Source: SM1-73 sp964588305 (GTDB lineage: Bacteria; Zixibacteria; MSB-5A5; SM1-73). From it: 64,000 nt of DNA. Under the pieces are notes generated by a model that was not told the origin of the DNA, did not search any database, and saw only the letters and a program-made list of their open reading frames with translations. Location: contig CAZPOP010000004.1 of assembly GCA_964588305.1 (NCBI GenBank), positions 78,405 through 142,404 on the forward strand, written 5' to 3'. Below are positions 8,482-17,644 of the stretch, in pieces. The translations under genes and the position numbers were made by a program. How positions within the stretch are numbered: the stretch's first letter is position 1; each line of letters starts with the position of its first letter.

Positions 8482-9359
8482 TCGGACTGTATCTTGCATG
8501 CTTTGACCGTATTGGAGAGGAGCATGGCGATGGTCATGGGGCCCACGCCGCCGGGCACGGGAGTGATGGCTTTGGCCACCTCTTTGACCGAATCAAAATC
8601 CACGTCTCCCACCAGCCTGTATCCGGATTTCGTCGAAGGATCCTCTATCCTGTTGGTGCCCACATCAATGACCACCACTCCCGGCTTGACCATGGCAGCG
8701 GTTACGAATTTAGCCTTTCCCATAGCCGCAATGAGGATATCGGCCTGCAGGGTCAGATTGGTCAAGTTCCTTGTGGCAGTATGACAGATAGTCACCGTGG
8801 CATTCGCCCCTTTTGACTTCTGGAACAGCATGGAAGCAAGGGGTCTTCCCACCAGGCTGCCTCTGCCTAAAATGACCACATGCTTACCGGAAGGATCATT
8901 TCCCGATCTCATCAGAAGCTCCTGAATGCCCAACGGGGTACAGGGCAGAAAGGTCGGTTTTCCGGCCAACATCATTCCTACGTTGAAAGGATGAAATCCA
9001 TCCACGTCCTTCTTGGGATCAACAGCTAGAATGACCTTCTCTTCGCTTATCTGGGCCGGAGTGGGAAACTGCACCAATATCCCGTGAATGCTCTCCTTGC
9101 CATTGAGTTCCTCGATCCTGTTGAGAAGATCGGACTCGGGCAATTCCTTGGGGTACCGGTCAACCTCAGAACGAATTCCAACCTTATCACAGGCTTTTAC
9201 CTTCATGTTCACGTAAACCTGGGATGCCGGATTGTCGCCCACCAATATGGCGGCCAGCCCAGGGACGATTTCTTTCCTCTTGAGATCTTCCAGTTTTTCC
9301 TTAAGACTCTCTTTGATTTCGGATGAGATCATCTTCCCATCGATTATTTCGGCAGGCAT
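8475..9359 (-). CDS. folD: Bifunctional methylenetetrahydrofolate dehydrogenase/cyclohydrolase FolD
   Basis: 294 residues, typical FolD. It interconverts 5,10-methylene- and 10-formyl-tetrahydrofolate using NADP in the cytoplasm. Seen: the substrate-binding segment AAILVGDNPASQVYVNMKVKAC with the catalytic lysine in the YVxxKxKAC-type motif; GILVQFPTP (family QLPLP region, here QFP); PCTPLGIQELL; the nucleotide-binding GRGSLVGRPLASML; VVIDVGTNR; and the C-terminal TPVPGGVGPMTIAMLL. The start at 9359 is preceded by GGGG. The stop codon is embedded in a perfect inverted repeat. Confidence 0.97.
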   Translation of the reverse strand: MPAEIIDGKMISSEIKESLKEKLEDLKRKEIVPGLAAILVGDNPASQVYVNMKVKACDKVGIRSEVDRYPKELPESDLLNRIEELNGKESIHGILVQFPTPAQISEEKVILAVDPKKDVDGFHPFNVGMMLAGKPTFLPCTPLGIQELLMRSGNDPSGKHVVILGRGSLVGRPLASMLFQKSKGANATVTICHTATRNLTNLTLQADILIAAMGKAKFVTAAMVKPGVVVIDVGTNRIEDPSTKSGYRLVGDVDFDSVKEVAKAITPVPGGVGPMTIAMLLSNTVKACKIQSEA

Positions 9360-9414
9360 TTTCTGTCCCCTTGAATAGAAATGGGGAGGAGATGAACTCC
9401 TCCCTTACTTATGT

Positions 9415-10227
9415 CTAGTTGTCTCTGCCATTATCGTCTTCGGAGGGTGGCAGATCTATCTTGACTCTTTCGATGCTCAGGGCTTTGCCGGAGTCCGGGT
9501 CGATCTTGACCAACGCCGCGGAAAACTTGACGTCAGTTTTGGCTACTGTGAACCTTCTGGGAATTTGAGTTAGGAAGCGGCCGATAGCATCTTCCTTGAT
9601 TATCCCGATTACTGAGTTATGAGGACCGGTCATACCCACATCGGTGATGTAAGCAGTTCCTTGGGGAAGAATGACCTCGTCTGCAGTTTGCACGTGGGTG
9701 TGAGTCCCCAGGACCGCAGAGACCCTTCCGTCCAGGTACCATCCCAAGGCCACTTTCTCCGAAGTAGCTTCAGCATGCAGGTCCACGATAATGACCTTGG
9801 TTTCCCGTCTGAGCTTTTCTATCTCTTTATCTGCCGTCCTGAAGGGACAATCGATCTCCTTGACATAAACTCTGCCCTGAATGTTCAGAACTCCGATTCT
9901 GGAATTATCGGTTAGATCAAAAACAGCTGCTCCTCTTCCCGGGGCATCCGGGGGATAGTTGGCCGGTCTCAAGATACGCAAGGTCTCGTTTAAGTAAGGG
10001 TAGATATCCTTTCGATCCCAGATGTGATTTCCACTGGTCAGGCAGTCCACCCCGTAATGGCGAATTTTCTGCGCAATCTCCTTGGTCAAGCCAAATCCTC
10101 CAGCAGCATTTTCTGCGTTGGCGATTGTGAAATCGACCTGGTGGGTTCTTTTAAACTCCGGCAGGATCTGAGAAACCGCCCACCTTCCAGGCTTGCCCAT
10201 TATGTCCGCAATCAATAGGATATTCAA
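9415..10227 (-). CDS. YmdB-type metallophosphoesterase (TIGR00282 family)
   Basis: 270 residues, the usual length of the TIGR00282/YmdB family of cyclic-nucleotide phosphodiesterases. Motifs: ILLIADIMGKPGR with the metal-binding Asp, IANAENAAGGFGLT, LTSGNHIWDRKDI, VIIVDLHAEATSEK, VLGTHTHVQTADE and the closing ITDVGMTGPHNSVIG. The start appears to be TTG at 10227. It sits 104 bp downstream of the RNase Y gene, the standard rny-ymdB pairing. Confidence 0.92.
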   Translation of the reverse strand: MNILLIADIMGKPGRWAVSQILPEFKRTHQVDFTIANAENAAGGFGLTKEIAQKIRHYGVDCLTSGNHIWDRKDIYPYLNETLRILRPANYPPDAPGRGAAVFDLTDNSRIGVLNIQGRVYVKEIDCPFRTADKEIEKLRRETKVIIVDLHAEATSEKVALGWYLDGRVSAVLGTHTHVQTADEVILPQGTAYITDVGMTGPHNSVIGIIKEDAIGRFLTQIPRRFTVAKTDVKFSAALVKIDPDSGKALSIERVKIDLPPSEDDNGRDN

Positions 10228-10331
10228 ATCTCAACCCCAAGTTCTTGTTTTTGCATTTCTCTCAATAGGGTTGCTGCCAGCCACCGCACAGGTGGTGCCT
10301 TTCGAGACCATTCATGTTTCACCTGAGGCGG

Positions 10332-11894
10332 TTATTTGGCATATTCTACCGCCCTGGTTTCCCTGATTACGGTGACCTTGATTTGACCCGGATACTCCAG
10401 TTCTGCCTCGATCTTTCTGGCAATCTCGTCGGCCAGCTCCCCTGCTCCCCTATCATCGATATGCTCGTGCTCCACTATGATTCTGATCTCTCTCCCGGCC
10501 TGAATGGCATACGATTTAGCCACACCCTTTGAGGAATCAGCCAATTCCTCCAGTTTCTCCAGTCTTTTGATGTAACCTTCTAAGCTTTCTCTTCTGGCAC
10601 CGGGTCTGGCACCGGAAATGGCATCTGCTGCCTGGACCAGAACGGAATAGGCAGATTCTTGGGGAACGTCTTCATGATGAGCGGCGATAGCATTCAGGAC
10701 AATGGGGTTTTCCCCGTATTTCTGTGCTACACTATAGCCTATTTGGCTGTGGGTTCCTTCGGTTTCACGATCCACTGCCTTCCCGATATCGTGCAAAAGC
10801 CCGGCCCGTTTTGCCAAATTTGCGTCCAGACCCAACTCCGCGGCCATCAGGCCGCAAAGATATGCCACTTCCTTGGCATGCTGCAGAACGTTCTGTCCGT
10901 AACTGGTTCTAAACTGCAGTTTTCCCAAAAGCTTAATCATCTCCGGATGAATCCCGTGTATTCCCACGTCAAAACAGGTCTGTTCTCCGGTCTCCCGTAT
11001 GATGACCTCCATCTCCTTTTCGCATTTGACCACCACCTCTTCGATCCGAGCGGGATGAATTCTGCCGTCCACAATCAGTTTCTCCAAAGACATGCGGGCG
11101 ATCTCTCTTCTCACCGGGTCGTAACCGGATAATATGACCGCCTCGGGGGTATCGTCCACAATCACATCAATGCCGGTCGCCGTTTCGAAGGAACGAATGT
11201 TTCTTCCCTCCCTTCCGATGATCCTTCCCTTCATCTCTTCATTGGGGAGATTAACCACGGAGACGGTAGATTCCACAGTGTGATCCGCAGCGCATCTCTG
11301 AACCGCAGAGATGATGATATTTTTTGCCTCCCTCTCCGCAGTCTGTTCAGCCTGCTCCTTGATCTCCTTTATGAGCTGAGCGGCGTCCTGTTTGGCTTGA
11401 CTCTCCAGATTTTCCATCAAGAGTTTTTTAGCCTCATCCGTGGTCATCTGGGCAATCTTTTCCAGCTGCTTGTTCTGCTCAGCAATCAATCGCCTGAGCT
11501 CGTCATCTTTTGCCCTTGAGGCTTTGTCTCGAGCGTAGAGGACCTTTTCTTTGTTTTGATTTTCCCTCTCTTTTCGGTTCAGAATATCGACCTTTCGGTC
11601 CAGATTTGACTCCCTGTCAGAAAGCTTTTTCTCCAACCTCTGAATCTCTAGTTTCTTAGTTTGCGTCTGCCGGTCAAAATTAACCTTGGCTTTGTACCAT
11701 TCATCTTTGGCTTCCAAAATGGCTTCTTTTTTCTTAATCTCCGCTTCCTTGGCTGCCTCCTGCAGAATCTTTTTTGCTAACTCATCAGCCCTGCCCAGTT
11801 TTGCCTCTCCGATCTTTCTGCTGACAAACCACCCCAAAAAGAAGAATAGGAGTGCAGATCCGAAAGCGATGGCGATAATCACTATGCTGTTCAT
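10332..11894 (-). CDS. rny: Ribonuclease Y
   Basis: 520 residues from the chosen start, equal to the usual RNase Y length. Order: N-terminal membrane anchor (IVIIAIAFGSALLFFFLGWFV), a long coiled coil (~30-200), a KH domain with the GREGRNIRSFE loop (~205-270), and an HD domain with LLHDIGKAVD (~330-430). It is a membrane-attached endoribonuclease that starts mRNA decay. I start it at ATG 11894 because AAGGAGG lies eight bases upstream. The open frame continues 24 codons further, but that part falls in a region resembling a structured RNA. It lies upstream of ymdB and downstream of zapA. Confidence 0.96.
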   Translation of the reverse strand: MNSIVIIAIAFGSALLFFFLGWFVSRKIGEAKLGRADELAKKILQEAAKEAEIKKKEAILEAKDEWYKAKVNFDRQTQTKKLEIQRLEKKLSDRESNLDRKVDILNRKERENQNKEKVLYARDKASRAKDDELRRLIAEQNKQLEKIAQMTTDEAKKLLMENLESQAKQDAAQLIKEIKEQAEQTAEREAKNIIISAVQRCAADHTVESTVSVVNLPNEEMKGRIIGREGRNIRSFETATGIDVIVDDTPEAVILSGYDPVRREIARMSLEKLIVDGRIHPARIEEVVVKCEKEMEVIIRETGEQTCFDVGIHGIHPEMIKLLGKLQFRTSYGQNVLQHAKEVAYLCGLMAAELGLDANLAKRAGLLHDIGKAVDRETEGTHSQIGYSVAQKYGENPIVLNAIAAHHEDVPQESAYSVLVQAADAISGARPGARRESLEGYIKRLEKLEELADSSKGVAKSYAIQAGREIRIIVEHEHIDDRGAGELADEIARKIEAELEYPGQIKVTVIRETRAVEYAK

Positions 11895-11957
11895 ACCGGA
11901 TTCCTCCTTGCCGAAGGCATGATACAGATGTTTCATACCTTTCGGACCAAAAATGAA

Positions 11958-12068
11958 AAACCCCACGTGTTTTTGTAAGATTTTGCCCTGCTTTTCAGGA
12001 AGGGAGAGCTACACGTCCTCCTAAAACACTACCAGCCAAAGCAAAATCGAACAAACCTTGTGGGGATT
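11958..12068 (-). ncRNA. Candidate structured RNA in the zapA-rny gap (6S-like position)
   Basis: The 194-bp gap folds on the minus strand into nested stems: AATCCCCAC with GTGGGGTTT, TTTGT with ACAAA, GATTTTGC with GCAAAATC (8 bp perfect), and smaller inner hairpins (CCTG/CAGG). A T-rich stretch follows the outer stem. Many bacteria encode 6S RNA (ssrS) directly after zapA. The position fits, but the visible fold (~110 nt) is shorter than standard 6S and I cannot recognise the conserved bubble. Call it a candidate. Confidence 0.35.
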
Positions 12069-12088
12069 AAAAGCAAAAAACGGACTTT

Positions 12089-12391
12089 CTAGGTATCCTC
12101 CTGGGTTACCCTGCCGTCCAACCATTCCAGCAGGGTTTGAGCCTTCTCCTCTACATCCAGAAGTTTCTTGTCCTTGTCTTCTCTTTCCCTGAATAGCTCA
12201 TCGGTTATATTCATGGCGGCGAGCACCGCTACCCTTAAAGGTGACTTATTGGACAACTTCTCTGCAACCTCTCTCATCTTTAGGTCTACATATCTTCCGA
12301 CCTGCAGAATATATCTCTTCTCGGCGTCGCCTATGATAGGATAGTCTTCACCGAAAATATTGACTTTAACCGATTCTTTTCTTTCTTGCAT
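12089..12391 (-). CDS. zapA: Cell division protein ZapA
   Basis: 100 residues. Matches ZapA: VKVNIFGEDYPIIGDAEKRYILQVGRYVDLKMREVAEK at the globular N-terminus, LRVAVLAAMNITDELFR, and a C-terminal coiled coil. ZapA crosslinks FtsZ filaments at the division ring. The gene follows a ZapB-like coiled-coil gene by 125 bp in the same direction, in the common pheT-zapA-rny neighbourhood. Confidence 0.93.
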   Translation of the reverse strand: MQERKESVKVNIFGEDYPIIGDAEKRYILQVGRYVDLKMREVAEKLSNKSPLRVAVLAAMNITDELFREREDKDKKLLDVEEKAQTLLEWLDGRVTQEDT

Positions 12392-12516
12392 TGATCTTTG
12401 ACTATTCTGTAATATCCGAAAAACTCTCTGCTTTTCTCCCCACAGTGCAAATCTAAATGCCTAACGGACTCCACATCAATCATAATACGAATTTTCCATC
12501 AGAGAATCAAGGGAGT

Positions 12517-12801
12517 CTAATCGAAATTCTCCATAAAGGTTAGTTTTTGCAAAAGCTTTTCCAACTTTTTTCTAATCTTCTCTTCCTTCTGTTTGAAGTC
12601 TCCTTCCTTGTCCTTCAGCTCTTTTTTCAGTTTTTCGTTTTCGAAGCTCAAGTTTCTAGCCTTCTCCTCGAACTGGGAAATCTGGCCAGCCAGTCCGCTA
12701 TAGGAGGAGGATATCTGTCGGTTTTCCTGCTTCAATCTGTCTATGACCTCTATGGCCTTGGTGACTTTTTCTTCCAGTCTCTCGAAATTTTCCAGTTGCA
12801 T
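12517..12801 (-). CDS. Small coiled-coil protein, ZapB-like
   Basis: 94 residues, nearly all coiled coil with heptads: FERLEEKVTKAIEVIDRLKQEN, then ENEKLKKELKDKEGDFKQKEEKIRKKLEKLLQKL. ZapB proteins are short coiled coils that bind ZapA at the division ring, and this gene lies between pheT and zapA. That position supports a ZapB-like role. Sequence alone cannot distinguish it from other short coiled coils, so the assignment rests on context. Confidence 0.7.
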   Translation of the reverse strand: MQLENFERLEEKVTKAIEVIDRLKQENRQISSSYSGLAGQISQFEEKARNLSFENEKLKKELKDKEGDFKQKEEKIRKKLEKLLQKLTFMENFD

Positions 12802-12909
12802 GGGACCGTTTACGTTTCTTGACTCCGATTCAAAAGAACCTTCTGTCTTTTCTTATCTCACAGAATACTGAGACTCTACCCACAGCAGAGGCGCAAGCTC
12901 ACGCCTGTG

Positions 12910-15288
12910 CTAACTTCTCAGACCTGCGCCTAAGCTCTTTCCCAGCTCCGATAGCACCTTCTGGTGGATTCTCTCCACCTCCTCATCCGTTAAGGTTTTG
13001 TCCTTAGAGCGATAGCGAATCGAATAAGCTAAGCTTTTCTTTCCCGGAGAAATCTGTTTTCCTCGATACACGTCAAACAAAACAAGCTCCTCGACAAAAT
13101 CGCCGCCCACCGTTTTTATCTTGTGCGTTATCCTTTCGGACAAGACATCCTCGTTCACCACGATGGCAATATCCCTATCCACAGGGGGGAATTTGGGCAG
13201 AGGCAAAAAGGTCCTTTTCTTGGGGACACAAGCCAGGAGTTTTTCCGAGTCCAACTCGGCTGCAAAAACGCTATCCTTGATCTGGAAAAGTTCCAGAATC
13301 CCTTCTGCCACCTCACCCAATATGCCTGCTCCTTGACCCTCTATCTCAATTTCAAAAGAGCTGTCCGACTTCAATAAGGCATTCTTCTTAGGATTCAATC
13401 GAAAGGATAAAAAGAGACTCTCGGTCAGCGATTCCAAAACTCCTTTAAGATCATACAAATCGACCTTGGTTTCCTGGGTTCCCCAGTGGATTGGCTTCTG
13501 TTTTCCGGAAAGAGCTAATCCAAGATGCAGTTTTTCATTCGGCAGTTCATTCTCTTTAGCCAGGTAAACCTTGCCCAATTCAAATATCCTCAAATCTTCC
13601 TCCTTGCGGTTTTTATTCCGGCTTATCACCGAAAGCAGACCGTAAGACAAAGAGGTATTTAGGACAGACATCTCCTCGCTCAGAGGATTTTGCACTTTGA
13701 CGGCCAAAAGTTGCGGGCACACTTTCTTTAGGATTTCTGGGTCAACCAGGTTGTTTGTCAAGACCTCGAAGAACCCTTTTCCCGCCAGGAGTAGCTTGAG
13801 CCTTGCGACCGATCTCTCCTTTTCACTCACACGGGTAACCAACTCGCCGCTCGCCCTCAAGGATGTCTCTATTTTATCGTAGCCGTGAATTCTGGTTATC
13901 TCCTCAATTAAGTCGATCTCCCGGGAAAGATCCGGTCTGAAGGTGGGAATGGTTACCTGCAGATCCTGATTTTGGTGGATTTCCATATCCAGACTCTTGA
14001 GGATATGACCCATCTCTTCAGGTTTGAGATCGGTGGCCAGGATTTGGTTGGCCCTCTGCGGTCTTAAGGTCACCCGAGCAGGCAGGATCGGAGAGGGATA
14101 ATTGTCCACCACTCCTTTCAACACCTTTCCCCCGGCCAATTCCTGCAAAAGTCCGCAGGCCCTATAAGCCGCGCTCACCACCCCATTCGGGTCCACTCCC
14201 CTTTCGAATCTTTGGGATGCTTCGGTGGATATGCCTAGAGATATCCTTCCCCTTCTGATCACCTTGGGATCGAAATAGGCGCTTTCCAAAAGGATGTTCT
14301 TGGTATTTGAAGCGACCTCACTTTCCATTCCGCCCATTATCCCGGCGATGGCCACTGGCTTTCTGCCGTCCGTGATCAGGAGAATCTCGTCGCTCAACTC
14401 ACGTTCTAGTTCATCTAAGGTAACAAACTTCTCGGCCTTTTGCGCTCTCCTGACTACCACCTTCTTTTGAGAAAAGAGATCATAATCAAAGGCATGCAAA
14501 GGGTGGCCGGTCTCCATCATAACGAAATTGGTGACATCCACTACGTTGTTGATGGGTCGCATTCCCACAGACTCAAGCTTCCTTTTCAACCAGAAGGGTG
14601 AGTCACCGATTCTGACCTCCAGAATCACTCTGGCAGCATATCTGGGGCAGGCTGCAGAATCTTGGATTTCGACCTCCACCCAGTCCTTTGTCGCTCCATC
14701 CGCTTCGGAGAATTTGGTCGGCGGTTTCTTGAGCGAACCTCCAGACAGTGCTGCTACGTCTCTTGCCACACCGATCACCGAGAGGCAGTCGGCTCGGTTG
14801 GGGGTAAGATCCAAATCCAAGATCCAATCCTCTAAATCCAGAGCCGCAGATATGGGAAGCCCGATCTTTAGCTGAGAATCCAAAATCATAATCCCCTTCT
14901 GATTTTCGCCCAGGCCCAGTTCTTTTTCGGAACAGATCATGCCCAAAGAATCCAGGCCTCTTAATGCGGTCTTGGTGACTTCCATTCCCATAGGTAGCTT
15001 AGCTCCGATCAAAGCCACCGGAACTTTTGCCTTTTCCTGGACATTGGGCGCCCCACATACAATCTGCAGAGACTCAGACCCTATCTCGACTTCACACACA
15101 GACAGGTGATCAGCCTGAGGATGTTTTTGAATCCTCTTTATTTCACCTACCACCACCCTCTCCAATCCCTTACCCAATGGTGTGATGGTCTCCACCTCCA
15201 CCCCGGCATCGGTCAGCTTAGCTGCTAACTCTTCGGGCGACCAATCAAAATCCACCAATTCCTTAAGCCACTTATAACTGACTTTCAT
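12910..15288 (-). CDS. pheT: Phenylalanyl-tRNA synthetase beta subunit
   Basis: 792 residues, normal for PheT. Domains: tRNA-binding OB fold (~40-150, VVVGEIKRIQKHPQADHLSVCEV); B3/B4 editing domain (~215-385, with RPINNVVDVTNFVMMETGHPLHAFD and GIMGGMESEV); B5 domain (~400-470, LRPQRANQIL); catalytic-like core (~485-680); and C-terminal FDX-ACB anticodon-binding domain (~695-785, KFPPVDRDIAIVV, ALVFDVYRGK-like LVLFDVYRGKQI). It pairs with PheS as an alpha2-beta2 enzyme charging tRNA-Phe. It starts two bases after the pheS stop. Confidence 0.98.
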   Translation of the reverse strand: MKVSYKWLKELVDFDWSPEELAAKLTDAGVEVETITPLGKGLERVVVGEIKRIQKHPQADHLSVCEVEIGSESLQIVCGAPNVQEKAKVPVALIGAKLPMGMEVTKTALRGLDSLGMICSEKELGLGENQKGIMILDSQLKIGLPISAALDLEDWILDLDLTPNRADCLSVIGVARDVAALSGGSLKKPPTKFSEADGATKDWVEVEIQDSAACPRYAARVILEVRIGDSPFWLKRKLESVGMRPINNVVDVTNFVMMETGHPLHAFDYDLFSQKKVVVRRAQKAEKFVTLDELERELSDEILLITDGRKPVAIAGIMGGMESEVASNTKNILLESAYFDPKVIRRGRISLGISTEASQRFERGVDPNGVVSAAYRACGLLQELAGGKVLKGVVDNYPSPILPARVTLRPQRANQILATDLKPEEMGHILKSLDMEIHQNQDLQVTIPTFRPDLSREIDLIEEITRIHGYDKIETSLRASGELVTRVSEKERSVARLKLLLAGKGFFEVLTNNLVDPEILKKVCPQLLAVKVQNPLSEEMSVLNTSLSYGLLSVISRNKNRKEEDLRIFELGKVYLAKENELPNEKLHLGLALSGKQKPIHWGTQETKVDLYDLKGVLESLTESLFLSFRLNPKKNALLKSDSSFEIEIEGQGAGILGEVAEGILELFQIKDSVFAAELDSEKLLACVPKKRTFLPLPKFPPVDRDIAIVVNEDVLSERITHKIKTVGGDFVEELVLFDVYRGKQISPGKKSLAYSIRYRSKDKTLTDEEVERIHQKVLSELGKSLGAGLRS

Positions 15289-15290
15289 AA

Positions 15291-16319
15291 TCAGAACTGC
15301 CTCAAAAATCTCAAATCGTTTTCATAAAATAGCCTGATATCGTCCACTCCATATTTGAGCATGGCTATTCTCTCCACACCCATCCCAAAAGCGTAACCGG
15401 TATAGGCTTCAGCATCGTAGCCCACGCTTTTGAGGACCTCCGGATCGATCATCCCTGCACCTAGAATCTCCAGCCATCCTCGGTATTTGCAGAGGCCACA
15501 ACCTTTACCTCCGCAATTTACACAGGCGATGTCCATTTCTGCCGAAGGCTCGGTAAAGGGGAAAAAGCTTCCCCGGAATCTTACCGCTACCTCCTTACCG
15601 AATAACTCCCAGACAAAGGCAGAAAGGACTCCTTTCAGGTCTGCAAAGTTGATGTCGGTGTCCACGCAGAATCCCTCCACCTGATGAAAGGTGCAAAAGC
15701 TTCTGGCATTTATGGCTTCATGCCGATAGCAACGGCCGGGAGCGATGATTTTCAAGGGAGGCTTTCTTTTCTCCATGACCCTGATCTGCACCGGAGAGGT
15801 GTGGGTCCTCAACAGAATGTCATCGTCTACATAAAAGGTATCCTGCATGTCCCGGGCCGGGTGATCCTTAGGAAAATTGAGTGCCCCGAAGTTGTAATAG
15901 TCGGTCTCGACATCCGGACCCCTTGCCACCTCAAAACCCATGCCATAGAAAATCTCGATCATCCGCTGACTTATCTGAGTTATGGGATGAAGTTTGCCGG
16001 ACCAAGTTTTTCTTCCGGGGAGCGTGTGGTCAAGAACCTCTGCCCCCGTTTTCTCAGTTGGCTCCTGCATCCTTAGCGCTTCGATTCTTTTGGCGAGAAC
16101 TGCCTCAACTTGGTTTTTAACTTCATTAGCCAGCTTGCCGAGAGCTGGCCGGCTCTCAAGGGGAACCTGGTTTAAATTCTTCAAAAAGGAGGTTACCATT
16201 CCCTTTCGGCCTAAGTATCTAACTCTGATGTCCTCCAGGTCCTCTTTTTTGTTTGCCTTTGCTAGTTTCTCTAAGGCCTCTTTTTGAACTTCTCTTAGGT
16301 CACCCTCAGATTTCTTCAT
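15291..16319 (-). CDS. pheS: Phenylalanyl-tRNA synthetase alpha subunit
   Basis: 342 residues from the selected ATG at 16319, which has AGGTGA about eight bases upstream; the frame is open 15 codons further but without a ribosome site. The N-terminal coiled coil (~1-85) is followed by the class II catalytic core: HPITQISQRMIEIFYGMGFE (motif 1 region), FPKDHPARDMQDTFY, LLRTHTSPVQIRVM, GRCYRHEAINARSFCTFHQVEGF (motif 2) and GFGMGVERIAMLKYG-like AFGMGVERIAML (motif 3). A Cys-rich insert CVNCGGKGCGLCKYRGWLE is typical of many bacterial PheS. Confidence 0.98.
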   Translation of the reverse strand: MKKSEGDLREVQKEALEKLAKANKKEDLEDIRVRYLGRKGMVTSFLKNLNQVPLESRPALGKLANEVKNQVEAVLAKRIEALRMQEPTEKTGAEVLDHTLPGRKTWSGKLHPITQISQRMIEIFYGMGFEVARGPDVETDYYNFGALNFPKDHPARDMQDTFYVDDDILLRTHTSPVQIRVMEKRKPPLKIIAPGRCYRHEAINARSFCTFHQVEGFCVDTDINFADLKGVLSAFVWELFGKEVAVRFRGSFFPFTEPSAEMDIACVNCGGKGCGLCKYRGWLEILGAGMIDPEVLKSVGYDAEAYTGYAFGMGVERIAMLKYGVDDIRLFYENDLRFLRQF

Positions 16320-16406
16320 CGTTAGAATCACCTGGTAAGTTATAATGGAGAGTCGCTCTACCAAACAGGCTGAAAACGATTTAAATCCGCTACGGGCTTT
16401 TTAGCC

Positions 16407-16784
16407 TCAATCAGTTGGAGATGGAATGTTTGCCTGGTATTTTAGAGCCAACTGGGCCAGTTTGGCAAAAGCCTCCTCATCCTTGATCGCCATATCCGCC
16501 AGATTCTTGCGATCCAAAAGAACCCCGGCCTTTTTCAAACCGTGGATAAACAGGCTATAGGATAGTCCGTAAATTCTGGCCGCCGCATTGATTCTGGTTA
16601 TCCAGAGTCTGCGGAAATCTCTCTTCCTTCTTCTTCTGTGGGCATAAGCGTAAGCCAATCCTCGCTGGACCGACTCCTTGGCGGTCCGATACAGCTTGCT
16701 CCTTCCTCCATAGTATCCCCTGGCAGCTTTTAAGATTTTTTTCCTTCTCCTTCGGGAAGCCACAGCCTTGGTCGCTCTTGGCAT
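16407..16784 (-). CDS. rplT: 50S ribosomal protein L20
   Basis: 125 residues, family length about 118. Shows MPRATKAVASRRRRKKIL, ARGYYGGRSKLYRTAKESV, RDRRRRKRDFRRLWI-like RRRRKRDFRRLWITRINAA, and YGLSYSLFIHGLKKAG. It binds 23S rRNA early in 50S assembly and autoregulates its operon in other bacteria. AAGGAGG precedes the ATG, and it lies 11 bp after rpmI. Confidence 0.98.
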   Translation of the reverse strand: MPRATKAVASRRRRKKILKAARGYYGGRSKLYRTAKESVQRGLAYAYAHRRRRKRDFRRLWITRINAAARIYGLSYSLFIHGLKKAGVLLDRKNLADMAIKDEEAFAKLAQLALKYQANIPSPTD

Positions 16785-16795
16785 CAGATTCCTCC

Positions 16796-16990
16796 TTAAA
16801 CTGCTAATGATCTTCTTACTCTTTTTTGATCGGCCTTATCCACCAACCCTGACTTTCGCAAAGCTCTCTTCCTCTTGGAACTCTTCCCGGTCAGAAGGTG
16901 CCCTTTGAAAGCCTTGCTTCTTTTGAACTTCCCGCTGGCGGTCCTTTTAAATCTCTTGGCTGAACTTCTGCTGGTTCGTATCTTGGGCAT
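16796..16990 (-). CDS. rpmI: 50S ribosomal protein L35
   Basis: 64 residues, standard L35: MPKIRTSRSSAKRFKRTASGKFKRSKAFKGHLLTGKSSKRKRALRKSGLV in outline, very basic. AAGGAGG precedes the ATG. It sits between infC and rplT as in most bacteria. Confidence 0.98.
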   Translation of the reverse strand: MPKIRTSRSSAKRFKRTASGKFKRSKAFKGHLLTGKSSKRKRALRKSGLVDKADQKRVRRSLAV

Positions 16991-17125
16991 TTAATGTTGC
17001 CTCCTTAAAGAAAGGCTAAGAATCACTTAACCTTATACGTGATCTAACAGCGATAATTTATTGACCGCGAAAAAAACACATGCAAACCGTCAAATGCCCC
17101 GGAACATTGTGCCAATCAGTTGGGC

Positions 17126-17638
17126 TCATGCTTTGGGCATGAAGGTCATGGTCAGAGTCCTCCCTTCCATCTTGGGCTTCTGTTCAACCGTCCCCACATC
17201 GGTGAGGTCGGATTGAAGGCGTTCCATAATCTTTTGACCAAACTCCTTGTGACTCATCTCCCTGCCTCTGAACGCCACAAGAACCTTCACCTTGTTACCC
17301 TGGGATAAGAATTCTCTGATGTGTCTCATCTTGAAAGTATAATCGTGATCCTCAGTCTTGGGTCGGAAGCGCATTTCCTTCAACTGCCAAAAACGCTGCT
17401 TCTTTTTGGCGTCTTTGGCCTTTTTGCTTAACTCGTACTTGTATTTGCCATAGTCCATTATCTTGCAGACGGGAGGCTTAGCCTGAGGAGAGACCTCCAC
17501 CAGATCGTAACCCTTCTCTTGGGCCAAACCAAGGGCGTCTCTGGTTGCCATTATCCCTATCTGTTCGCCATCTGCTCCGATAACCCTGACTTGAGGAATC
17601 CGGATCCTTCGGTTTACCCTGATTTCCTTAACCCTGAT
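17126..17638 (-). CDS. infC: Translation initiation factor IF-3, with an ATC start codon
   Basis: 170 residues when read from an ATC codon at 17638. The first in-frame ATG (17551) would give only 141 residues and remove conserved N-terminal residues. Upstream of that ATG the frame encodes IRVKEIRVNRRIRIPQVRVI then GADGEQIGI, which matches the family N-terminus, and it is closed by a TGA immediately before. A strong AAGGAGGTGA (17645-17654) sits six bases before the ATC. IF-3 discriminates against non-AUG starts, and E. coli infC uses AUU for autoregulation; an ATC here implies the same feedback. The N-domain, linker and C-domain (PPVCKIMDYGKYKYELSKK) are complete. Confidence 0.95.
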   Translation of the reverse strand: MRVKEIRVNRRIRIPQVRVIGADGEQIGIMATRDALGLAQEKGYDLVEVSPQAKPPVCKIMDYGKYKYELSKKAKDAKKKQRFWQLKEMRFRPKTEDHDYTFKMRHIREFLSQGNKVKVLVAFRGREMSHKEFGQKIMERLQSDLTDVGTVEQKPKMEGRTLTMTFMPKA

Positions 17639-17644
17639 TTCTGC

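Noticed and set aside
11895..11966. Longer start for RNase Y, adding 24 residues
   Set aside because: The ATG at 11894 has a strong ribosome site and gives the usual 520 residues; the extension overlaps the structured gap.
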